A stretch of DNA of 64,000 nucleotides from Thalassovita taeanensis (GTDB taxonomy: Bacteria > Pseudomonadota > Alphaproteobacteria > Rhodobacterales > Rhodobacteraceae), in contig NZ_FOEP01000013.1 in NCBI RefSeq assembly GCF_900110775.1, positions 1 to 64,000 of the forward strand. The letters run 5' to 3'. Positions 8,760-18,424 of this stretch are shown here, in pieces (within the stretch, counting starts at the first letter, position 1; every line of letters begins with the position of its first letter). Below the pieces are notes generated by a model, which had not been told where the DNA came from, did no database searches, and saw nothing but the letters and a program-made list of their open reading frames with translations. The translations under genes and the position numbers were made by a program.

Positions 8760-11700
8760 GACCCATTCGCCTATCGCTTCAGGCCTTCGGGCCGTTCGCG
8801 ACAACCGAGGTGGTGGATTTCCGCTCAGCGCTGGAAACAGGACTGTTTGGAATTTACGGTCAAACGGGCGCGGGAAAGTCGACGCTGTTTTCGGCGATGT
8901 CCTTTGCCCTCTTCGGGGCGCCAACCAAGACCGATCAGGAACCACGCTCGCTGCGTTCGGATCACTCCGCGCCAGATCTACCTACAGAAGTTGAATTTGT
9001 CTTTGAACTGGGCCCCAAGACCTATCTGATCCGTCGTCGTCCGGTGCAGGAACGTCCGAAAGCACGCGGCGAAGGGATGACCGAGGATGCGGCGGAAGCA
9101 TCGCTTTTCGACGTCACCGGGATCCCGGTGGACACGCTTAGCCCGAGCCAGCCTGGCCGTGTCATTGCTGAAAAGAAGGTCTCGGTAGTGGGGCAACAGG
9201 TCGAAGCGCTGTTGGGCTACGGAGCAGATCAATTTCGACAGATCGTGCTCTTGCCACAAGGCAAGTTCGAAACGTTCCTAGCCGCAAAAACTGATGCGCG
9301 GGTCGAGATATTGCGAGATCTCTTCGACGTGAAGATCTATCGCGATCTCGCTGCACGGTTAAAGGATGAAGCCTCAGAGGCAGAAAGAGCACTGCGCGAG
9401 CAGCGCTTGCTCTATGTAGCACGGCTAGAGGAACGCGGCTTTGAAAGCGCCGACGCGTTGGAACTGGGGATTGCAGCGGCTGAAGCCAACGTTGAAGAAA
9501 AGCTGGGTATCCAGCAGGGCACGGAGAAGGCGAATGAAGCGGCGCGTAAGGCTTTGACCGACGGCGAGCAAATCGAAAAGGCCTTTGTTGCAGTCGATAC
9601 AGCGCGGCAGGTACTTGACGATCTCGAAGCGAAAACGGGCGAAGTCGATGCTCTGGCCAAGCGGGTTGATACAGTCAAGAATGCCTTGCAGGCCTGTGAC
9701 CTTGAGACAGCTTGGCACAATGCAGAGCGCGATGACCAGGTTGCAGTGAATGCCGTGACCAAAGCCGAAGGGGAGCTCAACACGGCCACTGTGACCAAGA
9801 AAGAAGCGGCGCAAAAACTGGTTGAAGCGCAGTCTGGAGAGGAGCGACGGCTACGGGTTCAGGCCGACCTGACAAGGTTAGAGGCGATCGAGAATCAGGT
9901 CAAACAGGCAGCAGAACTTCAGAAAACGTTTGATGAAGCTTTGAACGACGAAGCATCGACCAAGAAGGCGATGACCGAAGCCTTAGAGGCCCGCGAAAAG
10001 CTCCAAACTCAGCGTGATGCGACCGATCTGGCGCTTGAACAAGCGCGAAAGACTGAAGCAGTGCGGGGCAAGCTGACCGGTGAGCTGGCCGAGGTCGACC
10101 GCGAAAGGGTCAAGGCAGCGGTGCATGCAAAGGCGCAGGGGGCTGTCGCGGATGCGGAACGAAAGGTCGAAGCGGCATCGAGCGAACTGGTGAGTAAGAC
10201 CGATGCGGCACAGGCTGCCGAGGCGACCCTGACTGATGCGGAAGCACGGCTTTCGCGCACGCAGGCGATCATTCTGGCCGAAAAGTTGACCGAAGGCGCG
10301 CCCTGCCCTGTCTGTGGTTCCCACGATCATCCTGCGCCGGCCCATGGCGTGCCCGAACAATCTGGTTTGACCGAAGCGTTTCGCGACGCGCAGGCTGAGG
10401 CGAGAACTGCAGCCGAGGCCCGGGTTCGGGCGGAAACCGAACTCGGCAATTGCCGAACGTGGCTAGATGAAAAGAAGCGGGCGCTGGACGAACAGGAACA
10501 GACTGAGCGTACGATGGCGGAACTCGACGCTGAAATCACTCGGTTGGAAGGCACCATCGCCACGCTTGGAGAAGCCGTCGATCTTGACGCGATGTCGGAG
10601 CATTTGGCCGATCTCAAACGGAAAGTGACCAAGGCCGAAGCTGCCGAGGCTACGGCGCGCACTGCTTTAGGACAGGCCGAGACCACTCTTGCTGGCGCGC
10701 GCGCCAAGCGCGATACAGTGGTCGAGGCCCTGCCGGAAGGTCTGCGCACGCCCGAGGCGGTTGTCGCACGGCGGGAGGCTTTGCAAAGCGAGCAAAGGCA
10801 ACTCTCCGAGGCGCTGGAACTGGCGACGCAGAAGGACCGAACGGCCAGCGAAGCGCTTACCCGTGCGCAAGAGCAACTTGAAGCAGCGAAGCGGGCGCGC
10901 GACGTGCAGGCGCAGCGCGTGGAAAAGGCGCTAGGGGATTTTGGCGCTCGGCTGGCCGATGTCGGGCTGGACAAAGCAGGATATGAGGCTTGCAAAGCGC
11001 ATTTCCCAACCCTCGAAAGCGACCGAAAGACGGTTTCCGATCATCGTGAGGGCCTGATCGCGGCGCGCACGACATGGCAGAACGCTACGGTTGCTTGCGT
11101 GGATCGCGAGCGCCCGGACCTCGCCCCGCTTCAGCTGGCACTCGACAACGCTACCCAGGAGTTGAACGCCGCCAACGATGGGCTCTCTTCGTCCAGGACA
11201 GATGTATCGTCCCTGACCAACTTCAAGAAGTCGCTAGCCGAAGCCTTGGCCGAAACCGAGCGGCTTGAGTCCGAAACCGGACCGCTGCGTGGGCTAGCTG
11301 ATCTGGCGAATGGCAAGAACGATTTCAAAATGACGCTCGAGACCTTCGCGATAGGCGCCATGTTCGACCAAGTGCTCGAGGCGGCGAACATGAGGCTTGA
11401 TCCGATGACTCGCGGGCGCTACCGGCTGATGCGTGGGCTTGAGGCATCGGGTGGGCGCGGTAAACGCGGGCTCGAAATCGAGGCATTCGACATCAACACC
11501 GGCAAGGCGCGTCCGACGGCTACCCTGTCCGGCGGTGAGACATTCATCGCAGCACTAGCCTTGGCTCTCGGGCTCGCCGATGTGGTGGAGAGCATATCTG
11601 GCAAGATCCGGATGGACACGATCTTTATCGACGAGGGCTTTGGCAGCCTCGACACCGAGAATGGAGCGGGCACGCTGGATCAGGTGATCCAGGTTCTGGC

Positions 11701-11836
11701 CGCACTGACAGAGGGCAGCCGAGCCGTGGGCCTAATCTCGCACGTTGGGTTAGTGCAGGAGGCCATACCACAAGGCTTCTACGTACGTTCGACCCCTAGC
11801 GGGAGTAAAGTTGAGGAAAGAAGAGGGCTGGGATGA
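8756..11836 (+). CDS. sbcC: SbcC/Rad50-type SMC ATPase
   Basis: A 1026-aa protein with the full Rad50 plan. The N-terminal Walker A is GQTGAGKS (about residues 35-42). A long Ala/Glu/Lys-rich coiled coil follows, with a central zinc hook CPVCGSHDHP at about 516, then a return coiled coil. The ABC signature is LSGGET (about 925) and Walker B is FIDEGFGSLD (about 957). With SbcD it forms the ATP-driven end-processing nuclease. It is coupled to sbcD upstream, and its own stop overlaps the start of a small zinc-ribbon gene downstream. Confidence 0.93.
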   Translation: MRPIRLSLQAFGPFATTEVVDFRSALETGLFGIYGQTGAGKSTLFSAMSFALFGAPTKTDQEPRSLRSDHSAPDLPTEVEFVFELGPKTYLIRRRPVQERPKARGEGMTEDAAEASLFDVTGIPVDTLSPSQPGRVIAEKKVSVVGQQVEALLGYGADQFRQIVLLPQGKFETFLAAKTDARVEILRDLFDVKIYRDLAARLKDEASEAERALREQRLLYVARLEERGFESADALELGIAAAEANVEEKLGIQQGTEKANEAARKALTDGEQIEKAFVAVDTARQVLDDLEAKTGEVDALAKRVDTVKNALQACDLETAWHNAERDDQVAVNAVTKAEGELNTATVTKKEAAQKLVEAQSGEERRLRVQADLTRLEAIENQVKQAAELQKTFDEALNDEASTKKAMTEALEAREKLQTQRDATDLALEQARKTEAVRGKLTGELAEVDRERVKAAVHAKAQGAVADAERKVEAASSELVSKTDAAQAAEATLTDAEARLSRTQAIILAEKLTEGAPCPVCGSHDHPAPAHGVPEQSGLTEAFRDAQAEARTAAEARVRAETELGNCRTWLDEKKRALDEQEQTERTMAELDAEITRLEGTIATLGEAVDLDAMSEHLADLKRKVTKAEAAEATARTALGQAETTLAGARAKRDTVVEALPEGLRTPEAVVARREALQSEQRQLSEALELATQKDRTASEALTRAQEQLEAAKRARDVQAQRVEKALGDFGARLADVGLDKAGYEACKAHFPTLESDRKTVSDHREGLIAARTTWQNATVACVDRERPDLAPLQLALDNATQELNAANDGLSSSRTDVSSLTNFKKSLAEALAETERLESETGPLRGLADLANGKNDFKMTLETFAIGAMFDQVLEAANMRLDPMTRGRYRLMRGLEASGGRGKRGLEIEAFDINTGKARPTATLSGGETFIAALALALGLADVVESISGKIRMDTIFIDEGFGSLDTENGAGTLDQVIQVLAALTEGSRAVGLISHVGLVQEAIPQGFYVRSTPSGSKVEERRGLG

Positions 11837-12138
11837 CGGACCGGTGGTATTATCGGAAAGCCCACACCCGCCGACTATCAACGGGACGAAAAGTCTTTGT
11901 CCGCGGCGGTTGGACTCTTCTTGGTAATCGTGGAAGTGGGAAGGGCGCATCCTTCAGGCGGACTTGTCCTATATGCGGTGCGCTGATCGTAAGCGTTAGC
12001 ATGCCTAAAGGGGGCTGGGTTCACTTCGAGGGCGGTAAAGGCCTGACGCGCATTAAACACCCTTGCCTGCATCTCGGTGAGGGCTTGAGTAGGCGACGCG
12101 ACAAGGACACGCCAGATCTTTTTGGCGCGCTGCAATAG
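11833..12138 (+). CDS. Small zinc-ribbon-like protein coupled to sbcC
   Basis: A 101-aa protein whose ATG overlaps the sbcC stop (ATGA at 11833-11836). It has CPIC near residue 45 and HPCLH near 76-80, which could bind one zinc, and a basic N-terminal region (WYYRKAHTRRLSTGRK). No family is recognised. The four-base overlap makes co-translation with SbcC likely and suggests a third subunit or DNA-binding accessory factor. Confidence 0.65.
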   Translation: MTDRWYYRKAHTRRLSTGRKVFVRGGWTLLGNRGSGKGASFRRTCPICGALIVSVSMPKGGWVHFEGGKGLTRIKHPCLHLGEGLSRRRDKDTPDLFGALQ

Positions 12139-12274
12139 TTTCTCGAAGCTCTGTAAAATGGCACAGCCAAACTATTTTTCATGGCATCCGAACTACTATC
12201 GCAAAATATCTAGTTGTACGTCAGGTCGAGTCTGAAGTTCCGCTCTCTAGCTGTTCTGGCCTTTTAGCGATTGC

Positions 12275-14449
12275 CTATAATTGAGAAACGAAGGCTCTCG
12301 CCAGTGTAGCTAGAACCCGGGGTTCCAGTCGGGATGAAACAGCATCTATTTCTAGCAATTCGCGCGTCAGATACGGATGAAACTTTTCGGTCAACAGGTT
12401 GCCAGCGCCTGCAAATAGATCAACGACTTCGCCTTCCCCAATCCTCGTGAGAACCTCGGTTAGCAGCGGGGTTTCGTCACCCGCTTCCACCTGAAGGAAG
12501 CCATCATACTGTTCGACAGAAAACCCAAACCCTCTCAGCGCAAGCGCCAAGGTTGTCGTTTTCATTGTCCCTACTCGTGTTGCGATGATTGAGGTTTCTT
12601 CGCCCAAATTGACTAGGGACGCGTCAGTAAACCCTATCTGCGCATAGTTCAGCCGCGCCTCCTCAAGCATTCCGAGCGCATTCGCGTCCATGTAGAGGGG
12701 CTTGGTATCAGCTTTCAACACATCGAACATGCGCGCGATGACATTGTCATGGATCTCGCCCGGGTCACCACCGAACACAGGCGGCACACCTGCTTTGGCG
12801 GGTTTGACCATGATAACTTTCTCACGATCATGAATTTCCTGAACCAACCAGCGGCGCCCTGAAAAGATCAGCATCATCCCGGGTGAGAGGATGTTGTCGA
12901 TTGGCAATGTCCCAAGTTCCCGCCCGTTTGAAACCAGCCTGTATTCTTCGGGCGTCTTGAACACCGCATAGAAGCTATAATGCTCGACTAGCCGCTCTCC
13001 GTTTTGGCCCAAGAGCAACAAACCCCCGTCCGTTTGCTCTATCAAGCCAGTTTCAGGATGACCGAGCGCGCGCAGCACATCCGTAAACATTGCTGTGCTG
13101 ATCTGCCGAAACGGACCTTCGCGACACAGCACGCTGTAAAGAACATTTGCGGGTGCCCCTCCCCGCTGTGCGATTACGGATAGGATCTGATGCACAAGTG
13201 TCGACAGATGCAGCGCTTGCGGCTTTGGTGGTTCGCACCAGCCCTCCAGCAACAGATCAATCATCGCAATAGACCGGATCAAGCCTAATCTCAGACGATC
13301 CACAAAGCTGCTATCCGAAGAGAGCCTCGTTTCTACCGCGTATTGTCGCAGGATCGCTGGCTGGCCCTCCCTACGTCCTGAACGTCCCAATCTCTGCCGC
13401 AGGGCTGCGACAGTGAAAGGTGCGCCGATTTGGGCGACACAGGTCACATCGCCGATGTCGATGCCAAGCTCCAGTGTGGACGTGCAGACAGCAGTGGTCG
13501 GTTTGCCGTTATCTTTCAGGCGCCGTTCGACAAAATCGCGGTGATCGCGTGAAAGGCTAGCATGGTGCGGATAAAACTCTTGGGGAAGATGCTCTTGCTC
13601 GCACAGATTGCGCAGTCGGTCAGCGTAAATTTCAACACGTTGACGGGCACCGGCAAAAACAAGATTGTCACTTCCCCGGAGATGCTCGAATAAGTGCGCT
13701 GCGACAGCGTCTGTGGCAGATGGGGTGTTGTCGTCTTCTCCACCGGAAAGATATCCACGCAGCTGAAGTTTCAGTTCCGCTTCTCCGCCGTCTGCTTCGA
13801 TCAATGTGACGTGTTCCGCATTGTCAGGCCGCAGATAAGCGCGGGCGAGATCCATATCCCCAAGCGTCGCAGATAGTCCAATCCGGCGGATGGGCCTTTT
13901 GATTGCCAACTCAAGACGTGTCAGCAAAGACCGCAATTGCACCCCGCGCTCACTATCGAGCACAGTGTGCAACTCATCAATCACCACAGCTCGGGTTGCA
14001 CCGAACAGGCGCGCGATTTCCAGGCCCCGACGGACGAACAATGCCTCCAGCGACTCTGGCGTGATGAGCAAAATTCCTTTGGGATTCTTCATCGCGCGCG
14101 TTTTGACTGATTGCGACACATCGCCGTGCCACGGCACCACTGGAAGCTCCACCTCTTGGCAGATGCCTTCCAGCCGCCCCGCTTGATCGGTGATCAGCGC
14201 CTTGAGTGGCCCGATGTAGAGCACGTCGAACCCGCCACCCTCTGCTGGCGCATCCAGCACCTGAGAGATCAACGGGAAAAAAGCTGCCTCTGTTTTACCA
14301 CCGGCCGTCGATGCCGCGACGATGAGGTCGTTCTCACTCTCATAAATGGTCCGAATTGCGCGCGCCTGAATATCGCGCAGCTCACGCCACCCCTGCTGTC
14401 TGATCCATTTCTGGACAGGACGGGCAAGTTGGTCAAAGGCGCTACTCAT
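12275..14449 (-). CDS. DEAD/H-box (Lhr-like) helicase, SngC-like subunit of a Shango-type system
   Basis: A 724-aa superfamily 2 helicase. ASTAGGKTEAAF is motif I (about residue 44), VIDELHTVLD is motif II (DELH, about 158), GLSATLGD is motif III and RLGRSGRRE is motif VI. A C-terminal Lhr/BrxHI-like region follows. It is last in a three-gene minus-strand operon, 9 nt after the BrxD-like ATPase gene. The set TerB protein, ATPase, helicase matches the published Shango anti-phage system, in which the helicase is SngC. The mechanism is not visible from sequence. Confidence 0.85.
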   Translation of the reverse strand: MSSAFDQLARPVQKWIRQQGWRELRDIQARAIRTIYESENDLIVAASTAGGKTEAAFFPLISQVLDAPAEGGGFDVLYIGPLKALITDQAGRLEGICQEVELPVVPWHGDVSQSVKTRAMKNPKGILLITPESLEALFVRRGLEIARLFGATRAVVIDELHTVLDSERGVQLRSLLTRLELAIKRPIRRIGLSATLGDMDLARAYLRPDNAEHVTLIEADGGEAELKLQLRGYLSGGEDDNTPSATDAVAAHLFEHLRGSDNLVFAGARQRVEIYADRLRNLCEQEHLPQEFYPHHASLSRDHRDFVERRLKDNGKPTTAVCTSTLELGIDIGDVTCVAQIGAPFTVAALRQRLGRSGRREGQPAILRQYAVETRLSSDSSFVDRLRLGLIRSIAMIDLLLEGWCEPPKPQALHLSTLVHQILSVIAQRGGAPANVLYSVLCREGPFRQISTAMFTDVLRALGHPETGLIEQTDGGLLLLGQNGERLVEHYSFYAVFKTPEEYRLVSNGRELGTLPIDNILSPGMMLIFSGRRWLVQEIHDREKVIMVKPAKAGVPPVFGGDPGEIHDNVIARMFDVLKADTKPLYMDANALGMLEEARLNYAQIGFTDASLVNLGEETSIIATRVGTMKTTTLALALRGFGFSVEQYDGFLQVEAGDETPLLTEVLTRIGEGEVVDLFAGAGNLLTEKFHPYLTRELLEIDAVSSRLEPRVLATLARAFVSQL

Positions 14450-14458
14450 CCTCGCGCC

Positions 14459-15766
14459 TCAGAGTTTGAAGCTTATCAGATCGTCGTCACCACTTGGCCG
14501 AGCACCAGTCGTTTCCTCCACGTCGCTCATGTCTTCGCCTCGATCTTCTGAGACGTCGATCTTTTCGATTAGGTCACTCCATTCAACACCTGGGTTTTGC
14601 TCCAGCACTGACAGCAAGTTCACAAAAGCAGTGACGGTATTGCGCGGCGTCCTGAAATAGGCCTCTCCAATCCGGTCCGAGCAATGGTTCATAAAGGCTT
14701 CAAGCGCTGTATCAGGCAAAGCCGTTTCATCGTCCTGCATCACGCGTCTGACATTGGCCAACAGAACAAACAGATCTTCCGGCGTCAGGCTGGCCAGCCG
14801 CACAACCGGCCCCGACAAATCAACCAAACCATCGCGGGCGAAGGTGTTTTCCGCTAGCCGCGATTGCAAGGCTTCATAGCTATAAAGCCCACGGCGCGTG
14901 TTCATCAAAAACTCTGGCGTGCCCCCCATTAAGAAGCCAAGGTTCTCGGCACTGCCCTGAAGTACATCGTTCAAAATGCGCAGGATTTGTTCGTAGTTCG
15001 CATTGCGCGCTTGGGACGATGTCAGCTTGAACAGGTTCACCATTTCATCAAGGCCGACAAGCAGCCCTTTGTAACCGGCCTCGCACACAAAAGCGGACAT
15101 CAGCTTGAGATGATCGTAAACGCTCGCATCATCAACGATAGTGCGCACGCCAAGGGCTTTGCGCGCATCTGTGCGTGTTGCGAACTCTCCCCGCAGCCAA
15201 CGCAGAGCAGCAGACTTAAGTTCGTCATCCCCGTTCTCATGGCCTTCCCAATACCGGCGAATGACCTCTGCAAATTCAAAACCGCCAGTGAGTTCTTCAA
15301 AATGGCTCAGACGCTCGCGGATGATGGTGCCCGTAGGCACGTCTTTTTCCTCGGCATCTCGGTGCGCTTGGCTAACAAACCGCTCAACCACACTCGCCAA
15401 AGCTCCACCATCCGGCTTTGTGCGTGTCGACAGGTTGCGCGCCATCTCTGCATAAAGGCCACGTGCCTGACCTCCAGTCGCATGAATACGCCGGTCGGGT
15501 GCAAGATCAGCGAACATCACCACTAGCCCTTTTTCTAAAGCTACCAACCGGATCAAGTTCATAAAGAAGGTTTTGCCAGACCCATACTCCCCGATCACGA
15601 AACGGATGGCAGAGCCTCCGTCCGCGATGCGTTCCATGTCCTTCACAAGTTCTTCGATCTCACGAACGCGCCCTACCTGAATATGACGCAGGCCCAGCTT
15701 TGGCACGACCCCCGCGCGCAAAGCCTGAACAATTGCATCGCGCTCACGTGGCTTTAATTTAGACAT
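14459..15766 (-). CDS. BrxD-like P-loop ATPase (DUF2791), SngB-like subunit of a Shango-type system
   Basis: A 435-aa ATP-binding protein. The P-loop GEYGSGKTFF is at about residues 59-68, followed by FADLAPDRRIHATGGQAR, a segment typical of the BrxD/DUF2791 ATPases of BREX and Shango. A hydrophobic acidic strand GLLVGLDEMVN serves as Walker B. It overlaps the TerB gene by 8 nt upstream and is 9 nt from the helicase gene. The conserved pairing of BrxD-like ATPase and Lhr-like helicase supports a shared complex on DNA. Confidence 0.85.
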   Translation of the reverse strand: MSKLKPRERDAIVQALRAGVVPKLGLRHIQVGRVREIEELVKDMERIADGGSAIRFVIGEYGSGKTFFMNLIRLVALEKGLVVMFADLAPDRRIHATGGQARGLYAEMARNLSTRTKPDGGALASVVERFVSQAHRDAEEKDVPTGTIIRERLSHFEELTGGFEFAEVIRRYWEGHENGDDELKSAALRWLRGEFATRTDARKALGVRTIVDDASVYDHLKLMSAFVCEAGYKGLLVGLDEMVNLFKLTSSQARNANYEQILRILNDVLQGSAENLGFLMGGTPEFLMNTRRGLYSYEALQSRLAENTFARDGLVDLSGPVVRLASLTPEDLFVLLANVRRVMQDDETALPDTALEAFMNHCSDRIGEAYFRTPRNTVTAFVNLLSVLEQNPGVEWSDLIEKIDVSEDRGEDMSDVEETTGARPSGDDDLISFKL

Positions 15767-18290
15767 GACGCCCCTCCCCTTCTAATTTTTGTTTTACCGC
15801 ATCCGCAATTTCCGGAGACACGTCATATCCATCATACTCGTCCAGCAAGGCTTCATCATGAGTTTCAAAGGCCCACTCGTTGACGGCCTCCAATGCACCA
15901 GACGGCATCAATCCATGCTTTCCGCAAAGCTGCTCGAATGCGTCCTCGGTCCAGTTCTCTTGACCCACCAAATCCAACAGCAGTGCCCCATGTTTTGCAT
16001 CTAGCCCAGCAAACAGAGTTACATCCTTGGAGTCCCTGCCCTCTTCTGCTTCTTCCTCGGCTTCAAATATCTGCCCAAGGACAGAAGACACCCGCGCCGT
16101 ATCTGATCTGATGGCCGCAATCCGAGATGCATCCAGCACTGGCCCCGTTGCCTTTTGTAGTTCAGGAATGGCCTCTCCAGAATTGCCCGGCTGGGCCGCA
16201 CGAACAGTGCGTGGCACGTCTGCAATTTCTCCAGCGTGAAGGTCGGAATAGGCAAGTGATGGATCAAGACCCAGTGCATTGTACACTTTTTCGATGCTAG
16301 CGACTTCTTCGGATTGGATGACACCATCGGCGTGTGCCGCACCCACCAAGGCCGCACGCATCGCCTTTTGGTCTTCTACACCAACATCTTTGAGTTTGCG
16401 GCGCAGCAGCGTCATGTCAGGCGGCACAGCAAGGAACCATACCATATTTGCCTGAAGGCGGTGCCGCTCTTGCTCACGCAGCCCCACAACAGATGCGATT
16501 TGAGCCTCCAACGCTTTGCGTTCAGCATCGGCGATACGCCCATCAGCATGGGCAACAAACGAGGCAAGAGCCAACTCCATCAACGCTGTTTGATAGCTTG
16601 CCGAAACATCTTCCAGCTTTTCGACCTGCTCACCAAGATCAAACAAAACCACAGGCTCTTCCGGTTTCGGTGAACGCAGTGCAAAGCGCGGATCAGGTGC
16701 TAGCCCAAATCCAAGACGCGCCAAAGCATCTGCCGCCCCTGTTAGCTGTCGCTTCCCAATCTTCGTTCTACGCTGTCCTTCGAGCTTTTCGATCACGTCG
16801 GCCAGCGGAATAAGCCCACCGCTCTGCATGATCTCCCTCGACCACTCTTTCAGCTCTTCCATTTCTGTCGATGGGAACAAGGTCCACAGATCTAGTGGCA
16901 AAAGAGCGTGCGCTTCGATGCTTCCCCTGCCCTCGGGGTTCCGACCAAGATAGCGGCTCAGCTTATCAAGGTCGTTTATGACTTCATCTGCAACTTCCTG
17001 CGCAATCTCGACCGGCTTTCGCAATCCGGAGATATCAGGAACGGGTTTGCCATCGGCTGTCGGATTGAGAGTTCCCTCAAACTCGCTTGAGGCTGCGCGA
17101 TACGTTGCTTTGAGGTGTTTGCGCGGCTTGCTGACCTTTAGGCCACTGGGAAAGCGATCCTCAAATCGGATTCTAAATAAAGCCAGGAATTCATCACGGC
17201 ACCGCGTTGCTGGCGTGCGCAAATGGCTTTCTGGATGGCACATCAACCAGCTCAGAACCCAGTCTGCACTCAGAGCTTCTCCCTTATCAAGACGAGCGCC
17301 AATCGCATACTTCAGCGAAAAAGGAAGCTCCCAACCCTGGCGTTCAAAGATCGGCTCCAGCGCCTCAAACTCAGTTTCGGCAAGTGTCGCGATATCAAGA
17401 AATTCCCCCAAGTATCGCTTCACCGAATGGTTTTCGGGATAGACGGAAATCAATCTCCGAACTTCTGCGATGATATCCTTTGCATCAGCATTGGATTGAT
17501 CGACGAAAAATCTCCGTTCCAACCCGTAAAAATACAAGAACATATAGCCCGGATCATAAGATGAGTCAGAACGGCCGCTTGCCAGCCATTCAAGATAGGT
17601 CGCCCTGCTTCGTGCTGAAATATCAGAATACCCAGGCCAGTATGACATGCCCTCCCCTGCCCTATCGTCCCCTGTCCTCGCGACGGAGAGAGAAGGGTCG
17701 ATGTAGGCCCTGCATTTGTCGCGATAGCCATGGTGATTAAGCAATGGCGGCGTGCCGACATAGACCATTCCGCCAATATCTCGCGCAGCAACGGTCACGG
17801 TCTCTGCCGCTGGTATCCAGCCATTTTTACGTGAATTCGTTTGCGTCTTGTGTGCTGTTGGCCGCGGGTTCTCATACTGCTTTGCGATTGCCGAAAGTGC
17901 TGGTGCCGCAGACTGGCCGGCACGCACGATTTCCGAGTAGTCCTGTTTTGGTGGTTTGGGCAGCGCTGTCGACGATGATTGAAGAGCATTCGCTTCGCGC
18001 GTTCTCTCTCGCTCACGCTCGGTGCGTTTTTCGTGGGCACTTACGCGGGCCACTGGCTCGGATTGAGTTACTCTTGTGTTTGTGCTTTCCACGGCAAGCA
18101 CTTTGGCTTCCACTTTTCGGGATCGTCTCTTTTCTTGCCACCAGACCAAAACGATAGGTAAGCCGAAGGCAAAGAGCATTTGACCGCCAATAGGCCAACC
18201 TTGCAACACGGTCACTACGGCAACCATGCACAACAAAAAATAGAGCGCGTAAAAAAATAGAACTCGAAAAAGCTTTAGTATTGATGACAT
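15759..18290 (-). CDS. TerB-domain membrane protein, SngA-like subunit of a Shango-type system
   Basis: An 843-aa protein. I place the start at the ATG at 18290 because a GAGGG ribosome site precedes it; a GTG at 18344 would add 18 residues. Two hydrophobic segments near the N-terminus (about residues 6-47, including VLFFYALYFLLCMVAVV and MLFAFGLPIVLVWW) suggest membrane anchoring. A charged linker and a TerB-N-like region follow. A TerB helical domain is near residues 555-670 (LASFVAHADGRI and GAAHADGVI repeats), then a TerB-C-like end. This fits SngA of Shango. The ribosome site lies in the loop of a hairpin (separate entry). Confidence 0.82.
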   Translation of the reverse strand: MSSILKLFRVLFFYALYFLLCMVAVVTVLQGWPIGGQMLFAFGLPIVLVWWQEKRRSRKVEAKVLAVESTNTRVTQSEPVARVSAHEKRTERERERTREANALQSSSTALPKPPKQDYSEIVRAGQSAAPALSAIAKQYENPRPTAHKTQTNSRKNGWIPAAETVTVAARDIGGMVYVGTPPLLNHHGYRDKCRAYIDPSLSVARTGDDRAGEGMSYWPGYSDISARSRATYLEWLASGRSDSSYDPGYMFLYFYGLERRFFVDQSNADAKDIIAEVRRLISVYPENHSVKRYLGEFLDIATLAETEFEALEPIFERQGWELPFSLKYAIGARLDKGEALSADWVLSWLMCHPESHLRTPATRCRDEFLALFRIRFEDRFPSGLKVSKPRKHLKATYRAASSEFEGTLNPTADGKPVPDISGLRKPVEIAQEVADEVINDLDKLSRYLGRNPEGRGSIEAHALLPLDLWTLFPSTEMEELKEWSREIMQSGGLIPLADVIEKLEGQRRTKIGKRQLTGAADALARLGFGLAPDPRFALRSPKPEEPVVLFDLGEQVEKLEDVSASYQTALMELALASFVAHADGRIADAERKALEAQIASVVGLREQERHRLQANMVWFLAVPPDMTLLRRKLKDVGVEDQKAMRAALVGAAHADGVIQSEEVASIEKVYNALGLDPSLAYSDLHAGEIADVPRTVRAAQPGNSGEAIPELQKATGPVLDASRIAAIRSDTARVSSVLGQIFEAEEEAEEGRDSKDVTLFAGLDAKHGALLLDLVGQENWTEDAFEQLCGKHGLMPSGALEAVNEWAFETHDEALLDEYDGYDVSPEIADAVKQKLEGEGRHV

Positions 18291-18292
18291 TA

Positions 18293-18309
18293 CCGAAACC
18301 CTCTTTCGG
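18293..18309 (-). promoter_or_regulatory. Hairpin presenting the ribosome site of the TerB (SngA-like) gene
   Basis: On the minus strand CCGAAA-GAGGG-TTTCGG forms a perfect 6-bp stem with the Shine-Dalgarno GAGGG as its 5-nt loop, ending 2 nt before the ATG at 18290. Such a fold could tune translation of the whole three-gene operon. The fold is seen; the role is inferred. Confidence 0.5.
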
Positions 18310-18424
18310 AACACACTAGATTGCGTGATTTGCGATGCAATCACTATCGCTTAGGTAGAAGTACAGTTTCCTTTTTAAATTCAGCGCTCTCGCCTTGCTC
18401 TACCGAAGTACAAAGCCGCTATAC

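Noticed and set aside
10327-10995. 222-codon minus-strand ORF within sbcC
   Set aside because: Ser/Ala-rich antisense shadow of the SbcC coiled coil.
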